This document shows positions 16,562-30,180 of a stretch of DNA of 64,000 nucleotides, piece by piece (position 1 is the stretch's first letter; every line of letters begins with the position of its first letter). Below the pieces are notes generated by a model that saw nothing but the letters and a program-made list of their open reading frames with translations, was not told the origin of the DNA and searched no databases. The position numbers and the translations under genes are program-made. The DNA lies in NCBI GenBank assembly GCA_018857735.1, contig JABMCL010001056.1, forward strand, positions 994,501 through 1,058,500, read 5' to 3'. Source of the stretch: Alviniconcha marisindica (Eukaryota > Mollusca > Gastropoda > Provannidae).

Positions 16562-17045
16562 TAGTGAGCCGGTTTGGCATAGCGGTAAGGCTTTAGGCTG
16601 GTAGGCAGGACCTTGGTTCAATTCTGCTGACAATAGCGCAGAATTGAACCAAGGTCCGCCTGCTTACCAGCGTTAGCGCAGAACTGACCCAAGGTCCTTC
16701 TGCTTACCAGCCTAACACGCGGAATTGAACCAACGTTCTGCTTACCAGTGGAACTGAACCAAGGTCTTTCTGCTTACCAGCCTAACGCCTTACCGGTATG
16801 CCAAACCAGCTCACTGTACGTCTCACTTCAAAAGTTGTGGTCTGTGCACACTGTCCTGTGACTTTGTCCCTCACAATTAATGAAACATCAAAACGGCTCT
16901 CATCACTGCCCGTCTTAATGCAGGAGTCATTTTTGTGGTGACAGTGTAGCCTTAGGTATAATCTCCCTCTTCCCCCACCTCCTGGGATCTCAGTCCCCAC
17001 CGGTACCTCTTTGGAGACAACTCGGCGTTAAACAAGTTTAACCAG
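16562..17045 (+). repeat. tRNA-like SINE (family D) with inverted, multiplied head
   Basis: The plus-strand head at 16562-16627 carries a polymerase III A-box-like TGGCATAGCGG and B-box-like GGTTCAATTC. Several inverted partial copies of the same head follow (16630-16815, for example CTTACCAGC with GAATTGAACCAAGGTC). The SINE body then resumes in plus orientation (16820-17040, with CTCACAATTAATGAAACATC and GTGGTGACAGTGTAG). An undisturbed copy lies at 49230-49512. Confidence 0.75.
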
Positions 17046-18005
17046 CCAACCAACCAACAGTGGTTTTGTGCTGATAATTGTCATCAAATTCAAGTTTAAC
17101 TTGGTTTGTTTTCAGTTTGAGGTTTGAATTGCAAAACGCTGGAATGCATGTGCCGTGTGGCCAGAAGCAATAATGGAAAGCAAACGTTTTTACAGTGAAC
17201 ATTGTGCATTTCGATCACCCACACACCTCACACCCAAATCTTACAATAGCAATTCACAGAACACATAATTAGCAATGAAAGTGTCAGACCAAAATGGTAC
17301 GACATGTCTGAAAGGGTCGTGTGTTTGTCGGTGCGAAGACTGACACAATGATGTGAGAGAATTCATTAGTCTGACAAGTCACATAGCTGCAACACATCTC
17401 AAATACAAAACGTTGTGGTGTTTGTCAGTGCAAAGACTGGTAAGATGAAGCAAAAGCTAGCCAGTTCTACAGCTCTGCATGTCCCAAAAGGGTGTGACAT
17501 TTGTCAGGTTCACAGAGGGTAAAACACCAAGTACTTACCCAAAGACATGACATGATGATGCAAAAGAGCTAATCTGTCAGACAACTCTATGTTGCTTTTC
17601 ATCCTTACACATTTTCCCCTCCCTTTGTGAAATAATTGGGGTCAAACAGACATGCTATTGACAAATCAAAAAGCATCATTCAAAAATATTACACTTCTTC
17701 CCTTTCTACCCCTTGATCAACACATTTTACATACTGACCAAAATATACATTGATTGTTTTATACACACACACACACAAACACATCTCATATGGCCATGGA
17801 TGAAGTAAAGCTTAGTATCAAAACGATGTCAAATGCAAAAGAAAAGAAAATTCCATCATTCTTGCCAAAATAATAACACAATAAAAGGAACTTGCTTTAA
17901 AGGAACTAGCCTTTTCAAAACACATTTTGTTCAATATGTTGATGAGATCAAAATAAAAATTCATAATTATCAAGGATTTTGTTTTATAATGTCTTGATTT
18001 TATGT

Positions 18006-18135
18006 ACATTTTGGTTCGCTAGTAATGTATAAATGGGACATTTTGGTTTGCTTGTAATATATAAATGAGAAATTTTGGTTCGCTAATAATATATAGGTGG
18101 GGCATTTTGGTTCGCTAGTAATGTATTAATGGGAC
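18006..18135. repeat. Roughly 36-bp tandem repeat, 4 copies
   Basis: The core ACATTTTGGTTCGCTAGTAA followed by TGTATAAATGGG is repeated four times with changes. It lies 0.7 kb downstream of the ADCK1 stop codon. Confidence 0.85.
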
Positions 18136-18860
18136 TTCCTACACATAACAACGTCCAGTATCCTAGCTTGCCCATTTTGCCTCCACCAGCTCTTCAATAT
18201 TGAGCATGAAACTTGCATGCCCATGCTGCCCAAGGTACAAACCCCCCAAAAGATGAGGGTAACAAACTGTTGGGCCAGCTGTAACATTTAATTGAATGTG
18301 TTTTTTAATGTTGCATCCAACACCAATGCAAATGGAGTCTAATTTCAAAATAAAATCAACTGAACATTTTAAGATGAATTTTTAAGATGAATTTTAACTT
18401 GTTGTCTTTATCTCGTGCACTTTTGGTGGCAATTATGTGCTTTGTATTTACTTGCAGGCCTGGTGAAAGCTGCTGTACACAATTCAGGTCTTTGTTGTTG
18501 TGTTCACATGACATCTTCTGAGTGCTAATAACTTCCTTGTTTTTTGTTTTGAGAACCTGTTGGAGAAAGGCTGATCTTAGAACAAAATACATTTTGAGAA
18601 AGTTAGTCCCTTTGATCCCTGAGAGAGGATACTGTTAACCACCATGATATAACAGCACTTTTCACTCCTTTGAAAATGCCCTTGCAAGAATTCTTCAGTA
18701 ACGCATGAGTGTGCCAGTAAACCTTCCACAAGGCATCTTTGCTCTCTGGCAGTCTGTTATGTCAGAATCTGACACTATTGGCAAGGCACAGCTGCATGAT
18801 ATCAAGCCAGACTATAATACAGAACAAAACAAAAAAACAACAACTACCAATCCACTTCTA

Positions 18861-19972
18861 TCAGCTATACAACCCGTCTTTGCCTTGTAATGGAGAACCA
18901 AACCATTTGAACACTGATGAAGAAGTTAGCCACAAGAGAAACTCGTACACAGAAATTTTCATCAGCTGCCACCTTTCTGCCAAGTTGGCGCGAACCATGC
19001 AGACAATCCCTTGGCATTCTCGGCGCTTTTCCTCTGCTACGGCTCGCACACAGCATCGGGACATGTTGAGGAAGAATGTGGCGTTGGCACGAACTTTGAG
19101 CGCGGATTCAATGCCACGGAGGACGTCATTGGTTTTGAGAATGAGGAGCAGCTGCCTGGGGACGCGATTGAGGATGTCACTGATTTCTATCAGGTAGTTG
19201 CTCACATTGATCTTTATCTCTGTACCCTGAAAAACGAAAGCAGAACATCAATCTGTTAATGTCTGTTAGGGAACATTGCGGCAGGCAACATGGCCTTGCT
19301 GACTGATACAAATGCTCCGCTTGACTGTCTCCCTTTTACACTGGTGTGGTGGAAAACAAGAAAATTTAGCTGACCCAGATGGCATCTGATTTATCTTCAT
19401 GTGTCATCAGAAAGAATTATGTCTGCATATGATCATTCTAGGTCACACAGCACAAGGTTTTAACTGGCCATTGTGCACTCATACACACATGCAAAAAAGA
19501 GGTCATCACCACATTTCATTCCCAAACATCATGCATAGTAAAGGTAGTCTTATTGCTGGGCATATTTTTGGTCTATCTTCCAAATCAGTCCTCTTAGGCG
19601 CTCTTCCCAACATGAAATTATACCTCCAACTGAATAACAAATGGATTTTAAAATGTCCTTTCTCCTGTTCTTTATTGACTGGTTGGGACATCAGCCCACT
19701 GGAATGTTGGGGTGCTTTCCCTCAGCAAAGCCGGATGTTACAGTTATGCTACACAACCTACTGCTCAGTTCCCACCTTTGATTTTTTTAAAAGGATTCCT
19801 AGGGAAACTTGTCAGAACAGTGTTACACAACTATCAGATCATTATTCACGAACACTCTGTAGCATACAAAGTATTGATTCTCTTTTGGGGATGGGTTGGG
19901 GTCTAACCAACTGACTAGACACTGATTCCATCAACATGAGATGAACTGAGGGAACGAAAGGGTCTGGCAGTG

Positions 19973-20035
<63 letters not shown>

Positions 20036-23000
20036 TGAGAAGGTTACTGCCCAGACTCAGGTTTGAACCCCCAACTACTCTTTTCCTGAGTTTGCTGTCT
20101 TAAACACTTTGGCCCAAACCACTTCAAACCTTGCAACTAATACAAAAAACAAAAGCACACCCACCTCAGCCTCAGAAAATTCATATTTGCCGATGCCGGC
20201 TTGCAGAGCTTTCCAGGATCGAGCTGACAGCATGCAGGCGAAGAGACCAAACACGTGACCAACATTCATGGCATCAGCATGACGCTTCATCCCCTCCACA
20301 TCAGCATTGATCATCGCCAGCCACATCTTGCTGTACTGCACTCGGAAATCATCTGTCAAAGTCTGGTAAAAAGATGAGAACGGACAAAATCTTTAGAGGC
20401 TGTGACCCAAATCAAACATAACAAGGCAGTTTCTCCTGCACAACATGGAACCTACCATTGGAATCAGACACTGAAATAATTGTTAGAATTTATGAGGACA
20501 TTCCTAAGTTCCAGATCACCATGAAATCGTGCTTAATGGAGACTGTAATATGACTGGGCAGCTGTAGACCATCAGGAGTGTGGCCATGAAGGCTGAAACC
20601 TGGGCAGGGGTGACCAGTACTGCAGCATATGTCATAAAGACCATGATCCAACAGCACCAGCTGTGTGCCACAAGAAGTCAAGAGCATTCATACCAAGGTG
20701 GCGGTCACCAGCGGCAACATACAACCCTTAAGCTATATGCCATGAGGAGTGTTGTTCAGAAGGACGAAACCTGGGTGGATACATGTGAAACATATTTCCC
20801 AGAGACCATAATCCAGCAGCACCAGCTGTGTGCCATGTGAAGTGAGGTTGAGAAGGATGTTACCAAGGTGGATGTCAACATAACAACATACCTGAGAGAA
20901 AACCAGACTCCAGCAGCATCCAAACACGAAAAAGGTTCAAAAGAATGCTATCACATAAGTGTCTTAGCTCTCCATCTCATTTTTCATTGTTTTTCATTGT
21001 TAAACTGTTGCTTAAGTGTCATTTTGTATCTTGATAAAGAGGATTACCATGAAAATTTGCATGTTGTGTTTTGTCTGAATAAACAGCGCTCTTTTGAACC
21101 TTTTGTGTTTGGATCTTGTTTTAGAATGCTAGCAGTCAGTGAGTCACTCTTGTTTTAGATTTTTTACATTCCAACACCACTAACTGTGTGCCACAAGAGA
21201 TGATGCTGATCAGGATGCTACAGAGTATACCTGATGGAGACCGTGATCCAGCAGCACCAGTTCAGTGCCATGAGAGGTGCGGTTGACAAGGACATTGCCA
21301 GGGTGGAGGTTACCGTAACAACATACCTGAGAGAAAAACAGACTTCAACAGCACTAACTGTGTGCCACTAGAGATGCTGCTGATCAGGATGCTACAGAGT
21401 ATACCTGATAGAGACCATGATCCAGCAGAACCAGTTCAGTGCCACGAGAGGTGCGGTTGACAAGGACGTTGCCAGGGTGGGGGTCACAATGCACGTAACC
21501 TTGCACAAAGATCATCTCACTGTACAGTTCCCCCAGCTTCCTGGACACCTGCACAGACACATTCAGTTTACATTCACTCCTTGTGCTGACTGGCTGTTTG
21601 TGAGTCTGCTAAATTACTGCAGATATACTCCAAAAAGGACACATATAAACATATTTCCTTTTGGCTCTGTCGTATGGCTGTGGTTCTGTCATATGGCTAG
21701 GGCTCTGTCATATTGCCAGGGCTCTGTCACATTGCCAGGGCTCTGTCATATTGCTAGGACTCTGTCATGTCGTTATGAGTACCAGCGAAACCTCTGATGT
21801 AATACCCTGATAAGAGACCACCCTGATGAGAGACCACCCTGGTGAGAGACCATCTTGATGAAAGACCACCCTAATGAGAGACCACCCTGATGAGATCACC
21901 CTGAAGAGAGACCAGCCTGATGAAAGACCACCCTAATGAGAGAAGATCCTCATGAAAGACCACCCTGAAGAGACCATCCTGATGAAAGACCACCCTGATG
22001 AGAGACCACCATGACAAGAGACCACCCTGATGAGAGACCATCCTGATGAGAGACCACCATGATGAAAGACCACCCTGATGACACACCGCCCTGATGAGAG
22101 ACCACCTTGATGACACACCACCCTGATGAGAGACCACCTTGATGAAAGACCACCCTGATGAGAGACCACCTTGATGAAAGACCACCCTGATGACAGACCA
22201 CCCTGATGAAAGACCACACTGATGGGAGACCACCCCTCTTTTCATGTCAAGCTATATTAAGGAGTAAGACTGTTTGCATTGCTCATACAAGTTTACTGCT
22301 CACAAACAGAATGCACTTCTGGCGCACAAAAGTCTGAAGCTCAGGACCACACATGTTCATCAGCTAAACACATAAACAATGGAAGTTGGACTGACAGACC
22401 TCGTTGACAGAGATGCCATGTTGCTGCATGTATGCCAAGTCATCCACCTTGCCCCCCTCACAGAACTCCATTGTCAGCACCCGGGGTGATGTCAAATCCC
22501 AGTAGATTTGGGGTACCTAGAGACAAACACAGTGGTGATTGAGAAGAAGATGCAAACATACCGAACAAATAAAAGCAAGAAATCCCACACACTTTCTTTC
22601 TACAATTTATTTTCAACCCCTGTCTTCAGTGTAGGACCAACATCGCTTTTCTATATGTTAGAAATATATGATTTCATCACAACTTAAAACTTTGGTTGGC
22701 TGCAAAGCTATACATTTATAACTATCAAGTTGTTTTTCCCCTTGTGTGTGCGTGTGCGTGCGTGCATGCATGCATGTGTGTGTGTGCGTGCGTGCGTTTG
22801 TGTGCAGAGGGGAGGGGAGGAGGGGGAGATATTGTTACATTTGTTCATACATTGTTCATTGTTCAATGGAAGCACTCTGTACTTTCATAGAGTAGGCCTC
22901 CAGAAATCTTCTGTTATCATTATCATTAAACCTCAGTCCAGAATCTATGAGGCCCAAAAATCCTGCCCACATACCCAGACTTTTAATAAATGCAAATGAA

Positions 23001-24323
23001 AGCTAAACTCCTGGAAGATATGACATTAGGGTGCACTAAAACTTAAGCAAATTTCTCAACCTGGGCCAGTTATCAATTTACAAAACTGCTGCACAAATCT
23101 CTCTCTCTGTGTCATAGTCCTTGCCTTCAAATTAGTCTTTACCCGCGATTTTGTGTGCGTGTGTTTTTGCCATGTTTTGTATGAAGATGTTTCTTAATTT
23201 TCGTATGTTTTGTACACTTGTATACTATTGATTTGTATAATTATGGGTATTTGTGCACTGTATGTTTTTCTTTAACTTGTAAAGCGCTTTGAGATTTCGA
23301 AAGTGCTCTATAAGTTCCCTATTATTATTATAATTACAATAATATACTACAAATATTTAAAGTACAACCCCCAAAACAAACACAACTATAATAAGATCAG
23401 AGAACATAAAGTTAAACAACCTGTGGTCAGAAAAGGAACAGTTCACACCAATTTTTTTGTAGGATGAAATAATTCTATGCCTGTGAGGAGGTGGAGCAAA
23501 ATGAGTGGTGGGAAAAAAAGGGACCACTACCTGATGGATAAAGAGCAGAAATGTGGGAAGCATTCTGTGATTTAACAGTGTACCAACTTGCCATAATCAT
23601 CGGTTTGGGAATCTTGTCATCATTTTGACCATGCTAACAATATTTTCAAATCAGCAGCTGTTAGCCTTCCCATTTGTCATCACTACTGCAGTTGGTTACA
23701 TCATAGTGACTCCCAGTTCCCCTTTATGGGAATGTGAAAACAAGCATGTGTCCGCTTAACAATGTCCTGAGGTGACCCTGTGCAGTTGACAGGATGATAA
23801 AATCCAGTTAATAACTAACTAACTAATGCTTAACAAACCTTGAGAAAATGGAAGTGATGCAGCTGCCTGGCAATTCTCTCACAGTTCTGCCCCTCGTTGA
23901 CAAAGTCCAGCTCAATGGGGAGATTTTTTTTGGTCTCTTCTGCAAGCCATGCATACTGGAAGCCTGGGAACAGCCAGGCAATGCCGTGCACCAGCAGCTG
24001 AAAGTTAAATTGACAAAGAGGTACTGTAGCACTTTGACAACCAGAAACGACATGCCTTGCCTGTGACATGCACATAACATATCAGTTGACAGCCAAAAGC
24101 GATAATGACAGCAACACTGTGAAGTACCTAGAAGTAGAACACATGCAAACTACACAGCCTGCAAATGGCATAGGTGAACAGGTTTCCTTGAGTAAATGGA
24201 TTTTCAAAAAAATAAAGAAAACACAAAGAAACTAACCAAGCAAAAGTCTAAAACAAATCAAGACATGCCATAATATGATATAAAAATGAAACACACACAC
24301 ACAAAAAATTACAACAACAACAT

Positions 24324-24362
<39 letters not shown>

Positions 24363-27300
24363 GTGCACCCACTGAAAAATAACCTTATTTTTCAGCTTAA
24401 AAACAACAAACAAAACAACATAAAAACATTCCTGCACAGAGTGACGACACAACATTACCTCCATAGTCTTGATGTCAATATAGGAGTGAGCCTTCACTCT
24501 TGGGTGCTGAACCTTAACAGCGACAACAGAGCCATCCTTCAGCGTTGCCTTGTGCACCTGAGCCAAGGATGCAGCTCCCAGTGGCTCAGCTTCGAATGAC
24601 ACAAAGATGTCATCCACCTGTAACACATTCTACAGCAGTGAAAATGTAATTTTAAGCACTTGTATTAGTTGTAATGGGCTGGTGTGTACATGCCCTGTGA
24701 TGCTGCCTTCAGCCACTTCATGACAGTAATGACTGGCAGTGGCAGACCTTGTGGTAAACCAAAAGCAGAATGCATTGATTATTGTGATGGTGATTGTTTT
24801 CTTTGCTGTCATCAGTTTGGTGGATTCGTAGCAGGCATGGCAACCTGCTCAGAACTTGAGCACTGTCAGGTCTACCGGTCAGACTTCAAGTGAAGGCAGA
24901 TCCAACGTACATGACAGCTAAGCTAGAAAGCAACAGAGAATGTGCGTCTGTTCCCTGTGTTACAAGAACTTTACACCTAGCCTGTAACCCCCCACACCCT
25001 GAATGAAATAAAGAAGTACTTGATGTTGGCATTGATGCAGCATAAAACTAATTTCCCCTCTTTAGTTTGAATGGAATAAAGAAGTACTGTTGGTGCAACA
25101 TAAACTAATACCTCTAAAATAAAGCCACCACTACTAACAACAGGTGGGGGGGGGGGGGGGGGGGGCAAGAGCATGAAACTTTAGCTGGCAAACACATAAA
25201 ACCATAAAACAACATGGAAAAGCTTATTTTAATTACAATTTCATTTTAATAGGGTATGCCTTCAGGGTAAGTATGTCTTAGGTTTTCACATTAAAATAAA
25301 AATATCTGAATGTTGATGAGCTGTTACTTCCACATAAATCATCTTGTCCTTATATATTTAAGTTCAGAGGTATTGTGTACACAATAATCATAACATTACA
25401 TGACAATGTCATGACATGTCATGTTATTATGGGGATTTAAAAAAAAAATCCTTTTGTTTTCTCATCCAAAAAGCAAAATAAATGCACTTGATCATGGAAA
25501 CACCAAGGGCTTTAGATAGTTAAAAAACGATCTTTTCAGAATCTTGACTTTATTTCTGCTAAGTGTAAGGACCACCTTTTCAAATATGGAGCAAATGTGG
25601 CACAGAACAACTGATTTCACTGATTTCTGACAAGAATGTGAGGTTGAAAATTAATGAACAAAAAACATCATCAATAATGTATACCATCAGCATCAGCTCA
25701 CCTGTTGACCCAGATCCTCCTCGATGACTTTGTACAGTTCTTCAAGAGCTGACTGTGGGGCCTGGTTGTGGAAGACCTTCATGGTCTGGACATACTCCTT
25801 GGGCAGCAGGTACTCCAGAGAGCCAATGTGCTGACCCACCTTGATGAAAGCCCCGCCGTTCCTACTGCACATCTCTCGCAACCGCTCTGCTGAACGTTGG
25901 TGAACCTGAAGACACGTTTGTGTTAAAATTTTGTTCATACCAAACTTATCAAGCATAAATGAAAACAACTAGTAACACCACACTGTGTTCAAAATTTTCA
26001 GTTTTCTTGTAACCTTTCTGAATGAACTGAGACTGAAGAATGCTGAGCATCACAAACACATACGTAATACCAAACATAGTTACACCAAGATTTTGTTTTC
26101 TTTCTTGATTTACATGTATATATCTCTGTCTCCATATGAAAATATATATCCATGAATATTGCACTTAATTTGTCATGTATTGCACACACATTATAAATAA
26201 TCTACTAGTTTCCAAATCTCTTGGAAAGAAAGCAAGAGCACTGGGTAGTCTCTCCTTACCTGTGATTTGATTTCCTCATAGTCTGGTGAATCAGCTGCTA
26301 ATACCCCAAGTGTCAGCTTGTAGTCAGCAGCTATGCATGAGGCCTGCAAATCCAAAAGCCAAACAATTAAACAGGAACCAAACTGAACATGCAAGCTGGC
26401 CTGAAAAAAGTAGAAAATGTGCAAATATTTTCATCTGCATACTTCACTTGGTTGTGCTATGTTCATAGGAGAGAAGTGTGTTTTTTTGCGTCAAATTTGA
26501 GCTCCCAAGGATGCAGCCATGTTGGCTCAGTCTTCATAAATGAAGAGCAGAAAAAGACTGGTTTGTGACATATTTGCCACTTTTGCCACATATACCTGTC
26601 CTCACTTATGATGTCACTGACAGAGACTGGTGGGGACAAGTGGCGGCAATCGTTGCTGTGTTTTCATGACTTTCAAATATCAATTTTTAACAAACAGGAT
26701 GAAGAATACACTGAGAAACTAAAGTGTGTCTGTTTAAAAAAAAAAAAATCCCATTGAGAGAACCCATGTTGTGTTTCTTTGCTTCATTTTCTCTTTAAAG
26801 CAAAATGATTCAGTGGAACCCCTCTTGACAGACCACTCTTGTGAGATCTCAACACTGTTTAAGACTTAACAATACTACTTATTACAAACATTATCCAAAC
26901 GCATAAAAGGTCAAAAGGAACAATAATTTAATGTGTTTTTTATTGTCATATGACAAAAAACATGAGTCATATGACAATAAAAAAATGAGATTTTTTTTGA
27001 TGTAAGCCCCTTTTTCAAGTGAATAAACAACAAATAAACAACAGTTAAATGGTGAAAAATGAAAATGTTCTGATCCGGTTTCAGTTGTGGTCTGTTCAAT
27101 GTCTTGAGTGTTTGGAAGCTTCTTGCAGTCATAATGTTTCTGATTCGTTTAAATTATATATATATATATATACACTACTGACATTGCATATTTGTAGATA
27201 TATATGTTAACTGCTCATATATATATGTCAGTGGAAATGAACCTCTAACAAAAGACATGCACCAGCCCCCTTTTTTTCATTTGGAATAAATAGCTTGTCA

Positions 27301-27698
27301 AAATGTCACTGCATCCAACTGATAGAGTGGATCAAAAGATTATGGACTTTGCTTTTAACATGGGCCACAATGTGAAACATAATCTCCTGTTTTTATTTTT
27401 ATCTCCTGTTCATCCTGATATAACCATCTTGGCTGACTGGGTGTTAAAAAAACCCCATTACCTATCTATGTGTCCATTCATCTTTTGGAAAAGGCAAATC
27501 ATCTTTTTCTTTTCTTTTCTTTTTTTCTTTTTCTTTTTCTGCCTGGCACGTCATTGCAGAGTGTGCATTTAAACAGAATGCATATGACTGCGACAATGAG
27601 TATTTCGCCCACTGTATCATACATCTTCAGATGACACAAATAAATGCTCTTGAACTTTATCAGGGATGGTTCTTTATCAGGGAATACTTTGAGTGTAC

Positions 27699-27742
<44 letters not shown>

Positions 27743-28144
27743 GTATCACTCCTGGTCAGACACTCAGAAACTTTGTAATGACACGCATTGATAAGTGATT
27801 AACTACTATGACAGATTGCATCAGAAATACAATTATCCGCTTCAGCGGGGGGGGGGGGGGGGTTCTGTGGTGTTTATATGATCAAAGTAATTTGACTTTT
27901 GACACAGGTCACAGTCATAAAAGTCCACATAAAAGTGCAACAAAAGAGGGTCTCAACTTGACAAGCTCCAAGTCATTGTTTGAAGAGGATCACTGCAAAA
28001 CAATTTACTCACTGCATACTCCTGCTGCATAAGAATGCAACTTAGTTTTCATCTGCATTTGACAGTGTTGAGATCTCTGTTGTAGAATATATCACATTAC
28101 ATTATATATATATGCTCTCTGTGGGCTGGGCAGGAGTCACAGAA

Positions 28145-28178
<34 letters not shown>

Positions 28179-28228
28179 CACACTACAATATATTTATATG
28201 CTCTCTGTTGGCTGGGCAGGAGTCATGG

Positions 28229-28286
<58 letters not shown>

Positions 28287-29308
28287 ATCACACTACAATA
28301 TATGCTTCTTTGGGCTGGGCAGGAGTCACAGAATAAATATTTCTCTCTGTGGGCTGGACAGGAGTCATAATGTAGATCAGATGGATTTTCTAAAAATGCC
28401 ACATACAATATACGAAAACATCAGATGTATGCAGCTTCCACATAGGCTTTTTCATGGAACCTTCCACAGTTAGCTTTGAAAGCTCCAGGTGTCAGAAGAG
28501 GATACTTGAAGTGCATAACTGTCAACCCATACAGTTTACCAGTATAAAATACATTTTTTTCATTATTTTGGGGGGATATGGCCAAACTGGAAAATGGATA
28601 CAGGAAAACATAATTTTCATGAGATTTTGTTGTTGTTTTAAACTGAGCAAAAAGACTGAAAAGCTGTTGAACGAGCAGCCAACACACGCCATCGCCAAAT
28701 GCACTCTGACTGGCCTAGTGGGATAGGTTAAAAAATCTTGTTGGAAGTGAGATTTGAAGTCATGCATGGGTATTTAGCACAACATTGCTTCTTCCTTCCA
28801 CTGCCACACATGCTGGTTGTAATTCAAAATGCCACTGCTACCAGTCAAAAAACAAAAGACCTCAGCCTGCATAAGGGAAATACAGGTTCACAGACTCTGG
28901 ACTAAGGTCTACTCCCAAAAGGGGTTGACACCTATGGAAGTGGCAGGCTGCTCCACAGTCTGACAGCTGAGGGGAAAAATCAGGTGGGTGGGTGTTCCAG
29001 ACTGGGCGATAAAGATAGTTTTTGGTTGGTTATAATATCTATAGCAGGTGTTATCCTTGAACTAGTCAGTGACTGCTTGTTTGAATATTCGGAAGTCAGA
29101 GAGGTTACTACGAGAACCATTAAAACAACAACTGAAGAGGACATTAATGATATTAATTACTTACAGCCCAGGCAGCTCGGCCAAATCTGACAACCCCCAC
29201 AGTGGACACTTTCCACTCATTGTTCTTCAACAGCAAAGCTGTCCCCACAACAGTGGAACCAATCACAGCAAGCTTCAGGCTGCGCCACAACTGCCGTGAC
29301 ATTTTCAT
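18861..29308 (-). CDS. ADCK1: ADCK1, mitochondrial aarF-domain (UbiB-family) atypical kinase
   Basis: Nine coding exons on the minus strand: 29308-29165, 26343-26260, 25905-25702, 24617-24459, 23997-23839, 22516-22400, 21548-21405, 20362-20165 and 19226-18861. All junctions are phase 0 with GT-AG ends, giving 524 aa (human ADCK1 is about 530). The N-terminus is basic and hydrophobic (LKLAVIGSTVVGTALLL), as expected for a mitochondrial targeting or anchor segment. Family motifs in order: KxGQ (IKVGQ, Lys98), the Ala-rich loop LGAAS (157-161) that replaces the P-loop of ordinary kinases, VAVKVQHP (Lys179), ELDF (226-229), HCDPHPGN (309-316) and the DFG-like LLDHG (330-334). All ADCK hallmark residues are present. 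ADCK1 proteins affect mitochondrial morphology and lipid or quinone homeostasis; the substrate is unsettled. The start at 29308 has an in-frame stop just upstream in the spliced leader. A 5' exon ending at 30116 is inferred. Confidence 0.95.
19972..20035. repeat. GT microsatellite
   Basis: A GT tract in the last ADCK1 intron, between the exons ending at 20165 and starting at 19226. Confidence 0.97.
20545..21350 (-). pseudogene. Decayed tandem copies of the ADCK1 HCDPHPGN exon
   Basis: The intron after exon 21548-21405 contains several degenerate copies of that exon and its donor. The best copy (about 21186-21345) reads LHPGNVLVNRTSHGTEL and LVLLDHGLHQ directly followed by GTATACTCTGTAG, the same donor context as the real exon; its HCD is replaced by GNL. 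A second copy (about 20800-20920) reads HLGNILLN and LVLLDYGL, and a third (about 20575-20690) reads LVLLDHGLYD. The repeat period near the real exon is 174 bp. None could replace the real exon without losing catalytic residues. Confidence 0.8.
20965..21160 (+). repeat. Dispersed repeat family B, copy
   Basis: It contains CTCCATCTCATTTTTCATTG, CTTGATAAAGAGGATTACC, TTTGTGTTTGGATCTTG and GCTAGCAGTCAG in the order seen at 32085-32290. Confidence 0.75.
21662..21773. repeat. Roughly 20-bp tandem repeat (GGCTCTGTCATATTGCCA), 6 copies
   Basis: GGCTCTGTCATATTGCCAG-like units repeat about six times in the ADCK1 intron between exons 22516-22400 and 21548-21405. Confidence 0.85.
21800..22232. repeat. 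Minisatellite, 15-17 bp unit (GATGAGAGACCACCCT)
   Basis: About 26 units of GATGAGAGACCACCCT-like sequence lie in an ADCK1 intron, 250 bp from the HCDPHPGN exon. On the minus strand the unit reads GGTCTCTCATCAGG, close to that exon's end GGTCTCTATCAGG; a dispersed AGACCACC repeat elsewhere in the window is an alternative origin. Confidence 0.92.
23220..23345 (+). repeat. Retroelement tail (TTGTAAAGCGCTTTGAG type)
   Basis: ACTTGTAAAGCGCTTTGAGA, then AAGTGCTCTATAAGTTCCC and a TATTATTATTA tail. This is a common 3' end of invertebrate retroelements. It lies inside an ADCK1 intron. Confidence 0.55.
24328..24360. repeat. AC microsatellite
   Basis: About 16 AC dinucleotides located about 100 bp downstream of the ADCK1 exon that ends at 24459. 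Confidence 0.95.
26420..26720 (+). repeat. Dispersed repeat family A, copy 2
   Basis: It shares TTTGAGCTCCCAAGGATGC, GCAGCCATGTTGG, GAAGAGCAGAAAAAGACTGG and ATGACTTTCAAATATCA with 61060-61320 and, less closely, with 2805-3095. It is intronic in ADCK1. Confidence 0.7.
26895..27125. repeat. Dispersed repeat related to family B
   Basis: It contains a short hairpin (ATTGTCATATGACAAAAA with its complement), GCCCCTTTTTCAAGTGAA and AGTTAAATGGTGAAAAATG, matching the segment 45090-45290. Confidence 0.6.
27700..27742. repeat. TA microsatellite
   Basis: About 20 TA dinucleotides in ADCK1 intron 1 (downstream of the first coding exon). Confidence 0.95.
28090..28370. repeat. Higher-order TA / GGGCTGGGCAGGAGTCA tandem repeat
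   Basis: Four copies of CTCTSTGKGGCTGGRCAGGA-type sequence alternate with TA runs and CACTACAATATAT. It lies in the ADCK1 intron between the first two coding exons. Confidence 0.88.
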
Positions 29309-29324
29309 TGTTCATCAGTGAATC

Positions 29325-30180
<856 letters not shown>

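Noticed and set aside
16562..16627. tRNA gene on the plus strand
   Set aside because: It has A- and B-box-like motifs but no clean cloverleaf, and the same head is joined to a SINE body at 49230.
21871..22245. Three overlapping minus-strand frames with GGLSSGWSLIRVV repeats
   Set aside because: They are products of the 15-17 bp minisatellite in an ADCK1 intron.
24684..24893. Cysteine-rich 69-codon frame
   Set aside because: It lies between two ADCK1 exons on the opposite strand, has no signal peptide and no pattern of a known cysteine-rich family. It is probably random.
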